From positions 1 through 64,000 of the forward strand of contig NZ_LZSG01000008.1 of assembly GCF_001665395.1 (NCBI RefSeq): a stretch of 64,000 nt of DNA, written 5' to 3'. Each line of letters starts with the position of its first letter. Position 1 is the first letter of the stretch. The translations under genes were made by a program, and so were the position numbers. The stretch comes from Mycobacterium sp. 1164966.3. GTDB taxonomy: Bacteria > Actinomycetota > Actinomycetes > Mycobacteriales > Mycobacteriaceae. The notes under the pieces are model-generated. The model saw only the letters and a list, made by a program, of their open reading frames with translations, was not told the origin of the DNA and searched no databases. Below, piece after piece: positions 60,363-64,000 of the stretch.

Positions 60363-61958
60363 ATGCAGCACGCCTATGCGGCGGGCGACCAAGGCGTCGA
60401 AGACAACCGCACGTCGCGAATTGACCGCGTGCGCTCGGTGATTCGCCACGACCTGCCCGCCTCGCTGGTTGTCTTCCTGGTCGCGCTCCCGCTGTCACTG
60501 GGAATCGCCATCGCCTCGAACGCGCCGGTGCTCGCCGGGCTGATTGCCGCGATCGTTGGGGGCATCGTCGGCGGAGCCGTCGGTGGATCACCCTTGCAGG
60601 TCAGCGGGCCCGCGGCCGGCCTCACCGTTGTCGTCGCCGACCTCATCGCCGAGTTCGGCTGGGGAATGACGTGTTTCATCACCATGCTGGCAGGCATCAT
60701 GCAGATCCTGTTGGGGCTCAGTCGCATTGCACGAGCCGCGCTGGCCATCTCACCGGTCGTCGTGCACGCGATGCTGGCAGGCATCGGAATCACGATCGCA
60801 CTGCAGCAAACCCACGTGCTGCTCGGCGGCGAGTCACAAAGCACGGCTTGGGAAAATGTCACCGGTCTGCCCGCACAGGTGCTCGGCGCGCACCGGCCCG
60901 GTCTCATCCTGGGTCTGCTGGTGATCGCCATTATGGTCCTCTGGCGCAAGGCCCCTCGCCGACTGGCGCGCATTCCGGGGCCGTTGGTCGCCATCGTGGT
61001 CGTGACGGTCGTCTCGGTGCTGTTTCCGTTCAACGTGTCTCGCATCAGGCTGGATGGCTCGATCCTGCAGGCGATACACCTGCCGACGCTGCCCCATGGA
61101 AACTGGGGAGCTGTCGCCATCGGAGTAATCACCGTCACGCTCATCTGCAGCGTCCAGAGTTTGCTGACAGCGGTCGCGACCGACAGGATGCACAACGGAC
61201 CGCGCACCGACTTGAATCGCGAACTGATCGGGCAGGGCGCCTCAAACCTGGTGTCGGGCGCTGTCGGTGGGCTGGCCATCGCCGGCGTGATCGTCCGAAG
61301 CTCCGCAAATATCAACGCGGGCGCCAAGACCAGCGCGTCGACGATCATGCACGGGTTTTGGGTGCTGGTCTTTGCGCTGCCTTTCGCGGGGTTGGTCGAA
61401 CGGATTCCCACCGCAGCGCTGGCCGGCCTGCTGATCGTCATCGGAATCGAGCTGCTGAAACCGGCGCACATCGAAACCGCCTTGCGCAACGGCGATCTCG
61501 CCGTCTACGTGGTGACCGTAGTCTGTGTCATCTTCCTGAATCTCCTGCACGGAGTCATGATCGGGCTGGCCCTCGCCATCGCGATGACCGGATGGCGGGT
61601 GATACGGGCCAGGGTGCAGGCCGAGCAAGTTGGCCACGAGTGGCATGTGGTTGTCGAGGGGGCTTGCACATTCCTGGCGCTGCCCCGGCTGACCCACGCG
61701 TTGGCATCGGTGCCGCGGGGCGCGACGGTCACCGTCGACCTGTCGGTCAACTACCTCGACCACGCTGCACATCAGGCGATCAGCGACTGGGAGCGGCAGC
61801 ACGTCGCTGCCGGCGGAACGGTCCGGATTCTCGGCGGGTTGCAGACGGGCCGCCTCGCCCATCGGGCGGTACAGGACCTGCTGGAGCCCCAAGCACCGGC
61901 GCCGGCCGAAGTCGAACGCAACCCAGCCCGGTCGACGTTGGTGTCGGAGCCAACTTAA
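60363..61958 (+). CDS. SulP-family anion transporter with STAS domain
   Basis: A 531-residue inner-membrane protein. About ten to twelve hydrophobic segments span roughly 30-410; the conserved SulP start RHDLPASLVVFLVALPLSLG and NLVSGAVGGLAIAGVIVRSS are present, and a cytoplasmic STAS domain (about 430-505, with VTVDLSVNYLDHAAHQAI) ends the chain. SulP transporters move sulfate, bicarbonate or related anions; bicarbonate or sulfate cannot be told apart here. No carbonic anhydrase domain is fused. ATG 60363 follows GAGGGAGC. Its stop overlaps the convergent APH gene by four bases. Confidence 0.88.
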   Translation: MQHAYAAGDQGVEDNRTSRIDRVRSVIRHDLPASLVVFLVALPLSLGIAIASNAPVLAGLIAAIVGGIVGGAVGGSPLQVSGPAAGLTVVVADLIAEFGWGMTCFITMLAGIMQILLGLSRIARAALAISPVVVHAMLAGIGITIALQQTHVLLGGESQSTAWENVTGLPAQVLGAHRPGLILGLLVIAIMVLWRKAPRRLARIPGPLVAIVVVTVVSVLFPFNVSRIRLDGSILQAIHLPTLPHGNWGAVAIGVITVTLICSVQSLLTAVATDRMHNGPRTDLNRELIGQGASNLVSGAVGGLAIAGVIVRSSANINAGAKTSASTIMHGFWVLVFALPFAGLVERIPTAALAGLLIVIGIELLKPAHIETALRNGDLAVYVVTVVCVIFLNLLHGVMIGLALAIAMTGWRVIRARVQAEQVGHEWHVVVEGACTFLALPRLTHALASVPRGATVTVDLSVNYLDHAAHQAISDWERQHVAAGGTVRILGGLQTGRLAHRAVQDLLEPQAPAPAEVERNPARSTLVSEPT

Positions 61959-63001
61959 CGAATACCGATCCCCGAGGCATCGGCGATTTCGGTGGCCTTG
62001 CGCACCACGGCATCGATGCGCGCGACGGTGGGAGTTCCTGCCGCAGCTTTGTTTTGCGGCTCGTCCATGGCCCGGCGCATGACGCCTTCGGCGATGATCG
62101 CAAGCTTCCACAGGCCCAACACATGCCAGTACTGCAAAGCGGACCCATCGCGTCCCGTCGCTTCCAAATAGCGGCGGGTCATTTCCGCACGATCGGGAAA
62201 CCCTTCCAGCGTCGACGGCGCGAAGTCACCGCCCGTCGTCTCACCGGGTTCCGGCCAGTAGGTGAGCAGGCTGCCCATGTCCGCCAGCGGATCACCCAGC
62301 GTGGAAAGCTCCCAGTCCAGCGTCGCCACCACTGCACCGGACTCGGGCGAGGTGATCAGGTTGCGCAGATGGAAATCCCCATGCACCAAGCTGATTTCGC
62401 GCTGCTCCGGGGCGGTGGCCACCAGGCGACCGGTGAGAGCGTCCAGCTCGGGTAGCTCACGCGTCTTGGACATTTCCCACTGCCCGGCCCACCGCTTGAG
62501 CTGACGCTGGGCATACGGCTTGTGGCTGGCCAAATCCGCTAGTCCGACCTCCGCAAGGTCGACGGCGTGAATCTTGGCCAACGTCGCCGGTAGGTCGAGG
62601 GCGATCTGGCGACGCTGCTGCGGCGTCAACGCGCGCGCGACGTCCATGGTGTCGACAACCAGGCCGTCGACGAACTCCATCAATACCAGCGGCACTTCTG
62701 AAAACTCCGAATCCGTTGTGGTGCCCAGTATTCGAGGTACCGGCACGTCGGTGTCCCGGAGTGCGGCGATGATTCGGGCCTCCCGCAGCACGTCGTGCGC
62801 CGAGGCCAGCAGATGACCCAACGGCGGGCGACGCAACACCCAGGCACGGTCTGCGGTATCGGTGACGCGGTATGTCAAGTTCGATTGCCCGAGGCCGATC
62901 CGCCGGAAATGCAGCGGCGCCTCGAACTCGATGCCCAGTTTCGTCAGCCATCGCGTCACGGCGTCTGGATCGAGGCCGACAACCTGCTGCACCTCAGTCA
63001 T
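61955..63001 (-). CDS. APH-fold phosphotransferase linked to acyl-CoA dehydrogenase
   Basis: A 348-residue aminoglycoside phosphotransferase-fold kinase. The catalytic loop is LVHGDFHLRNLI and the metal-binding motif is LDWELSTLGDPLADMG; the N-terminal part resembles ACAD10/ACAD11 kinases (LGQSNLTYRV, WVLRRPP). In animals this kinase is fused to an acyl-CoA dehydrogenase that acts on 4-hydroxy acids by phosphorylation; here the dehydrogenase is the neighbouring gene. ATG 63001 shares a base with that gene's stop (TGATG). Confidence 0.86.
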   Translation of the reverse strand: MTEVQQVVGLDPDAVTRWLTKLGIEFEAPLHFRRIGLGQSNLTYRVTDTADRAWVLRRPPLGHLLASAHDVLREARIIAALRDTDVPVPRILGTTTDSEFSEVPLVLMEFVDGLVVDTMDVARALTPQQRRQIALDLPATLAKIHAVDLAEVGLADLASHKPYAQRQLKRWAGQWEMSKTRELPELDALTGRLVATAPEQREISLVHGDFHLRNLITSPESGAVVATLDWELSTLGDPLADMGSLLTYWPEPGETTGGDFAPSTLEGFPDRAEMTRRYLEATGRDGSALQYWHVLGLWKLAIIAEGVMRRAMDEPQNKAAAGTPTVARIDAVVRKATEIADASGIGIR

Positions 63002-64000
63002 CACGCGCCCACACGATACTTGCGCAACTCCTGTTTGGCGATGGCCCGCTTGTGCACCTCGTCGGGGCCGTCCGCCAAACGCAACGTGCGCAGGTGCGCC
63101 CACGCCGTCGCGAGTGGGAAGTCGTCGGTGACCCCGCCTCCGCCGTGCACCTGGATGGCTCGGTCGACCACCTTCAGTGCGATGTTCGGCGCGGCGACCT
63201 TGATTGCCGCGATCTCCGTGCGAGCCTCCTTGTTACCGACCGTGTCCATCAAATACGCGGCCTTCAACGTGAGCAGGCGGATCATCTCAATCTCGATGCG
63301 GGACTCGGCAATCCAATCCTGGATGTTGGCATTCTCGCTGATGGGCTTGCCGAAGGTGACCCGTGACTGGGCTCGTTTACACAGCAGCTCCAGTGCGCGT
63401 TCGGCCATGCCGATCGCGCGCATGCAGTGATGGATGCGGCCGGGCCCGAGCCGGGCCTGGCTGATGGCGAAGCCTTCGCCCTCGCCCTTAAGCACGTCCT
63501 TCGCCGGTACCCGCACGTCGTCGAAATCGATCTCGGCGTGCCCTTCTCGGTCCTGGTAGCCGAAGACCGGCAGGTTGCGGCGCACGGTGATTCCAGGGGC
63601 GTCGATCGGCACGACCAGCATCGACTGCTGGCGATGCGGCGCCGCATCGGGATCCGTCTTCCCCATCACGATCAGCACTTTGCAATTTCGGTGCATCCCG
63701 TTGGACGCGAACCACTTTCGCCCGTTAAGGACATAACCGTCACCGTCGCGAACCATCGACATCTCGACGTTGGTCGCATCCGAGCTCGCCACCGCCGGCT
63801 CGGTCATCGCGAAGGCGGACCGGATCTTGCCGTCCAGCAACGGCTTGAGGTAGCGCTCCTTGTGCTCGTCGGTACCGAAGAGCGTGAACACCTCCATGTT
63901 GCCGGTATCCGGAGCGCTGCAGTTGCACGCTTCGGAGGCGATGTGGCTGCGGCCCATGATCTCGGCCAACGGCGCGTATTCCAGGTTGGTCAGCCCCGGC
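63001..64000 (-). CDS. Acyl-CoA dehydrogenase, ACAD10/11-like, 5' end beyond window
   Basis: The C-terminal 333 residues of a FadE protein, open at the window edge. Motifs are [17 protein letters not shown] (substrate/FAD loop), [47 protein letters not shown] and a C terminus ending RKYRVGA. At its edge the frame continues upstream ([18 protein letters not shown]), so the start lies beyond 64000. Its stop overlaps the start of the APH kinase. The pair resembles the two halves of ACAD10/11 and may degrade hydroxy acids. Confidence 0.88.
   Translation of the reverse strand, partial: PGLTNLEYAPLAEIMGRSHIASEACNCSAPDTGNMEVFTLFGTDEHKERYLKPLLDGKIRSAFAMTEPAVASSDATNVEMSMVRDGDGYVLNGRKWFASNGMHRNCKVLIVMGKTDPDAAPHRQQSMLVVPIDAPGITVRRNLPVFGYQDREGHAEIDFDDVRVPAKDVLKGEGEGFAISQARLGPGRIHHCMRAIGMAERALELLCKRAQSRVTFGKPISENANIQDWIAESRIEIEMIRLLTLKAAYLMDTVGNKEARTEIAAIKVAAPNIALKVVDRAIQVHGGGGVTDDFPLATAWAHLRTLRLADGPDEVHKRAIAKQELRKYRVGA

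Overview
The window is high-GC actinobacterial DNA from a Mycobacterium, most likely a slow-growing non-tuberculous species. The first 9.3 kb follow the conserved mycobacterial order ponA1 - GT87 membrane glycosyltransferase - DJ-1 protein - rpsF - ssb - rpsR - rplI - dnaB. The rest holds mycobacterial trademarks: a PE/PPE pair with an SVP motif, an Eis-like acetyltransferase, many acyl-CoA dehydrogenases, a fused HadA/HadB-type dehydratase, and VapBC and RelJK-type toxin-antitoxin modules. The species cannot be fixed from the sequence alone.

Region by region. 1-5.7 kb: 3' part of ponA1, preceded by a reversed ponA1 piece (fold-back), then the S6-SSB-S18-L9 ribosomal/SSB operon. 5.7-9.35 kb: a long dnaB upstream region with three DnaA-box matches and a LexA-like box, then dnaB with two inteins, a class 3 mini-intein in the P-loop and a class 1 LAGLIDADG intein near the C terminus. 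9.5-15 kb: NTF2-like protein, ArsR/SRPBCC operon, TetR facing a metal-dependent hydrolase, two unknown membrane/exported proteins. 15-21 kb: HadA/B dehydratase, VapBC, a pair of heteromeric-type acyl-CoA dehydrogenases, PAS-ANTAR regulator, RelJK. 21-28.9 kb: SDR, berberine-bridge-type oxidase, secretory lipase, amidase, small secreted protein, thiolase plus DUF35 partner. 28.9-34.8 kb: an eroded DNA polymerase I paralogue, Nudix hydrolase, a striking CxxCxxC repeat protein, SCO6745-family protein, hemerythrin, FAD monooxygenase. 35-43 kb: PE/PPE, FadE5-like dehydrogenase, P450, DAO-type oxidase, Eis-like protein, PadR. 43-50 kb: NTF2/LLM pair, TetR-DUF1214-sulfotransferase operon, further TetR and FadE genes.

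50.4-60 kb is the functional highlight, a self-contained selenocysteine island. A three-subunit membrane formate dehydrogenase has an in-frame UGA (Sec190) followed by a SECIS hairpin with a GGUCU apical loop. Convergent to it lies selD, and divergent from selD lie tRNA-Sec(UCA), selA and selB. SelD makes selenophosphate, SelA converts Ser-tRNA-Sec to Sec-tRNA-Sec, and SelB brings it to the ribosome at the SECIS. The only user visible here is FdhA. selB seems to start at a CTG overlapping the selA stop.

60-64 kb: SulP transporter with STAS domain, then an APH-fold kinase and an acyl-CoA dehydrogenase that runs off the window. Several intergenic regions carry related palindromes (GACGCAAAATCGCCC family), and two loci carry a 54-bp tandem repeat family.
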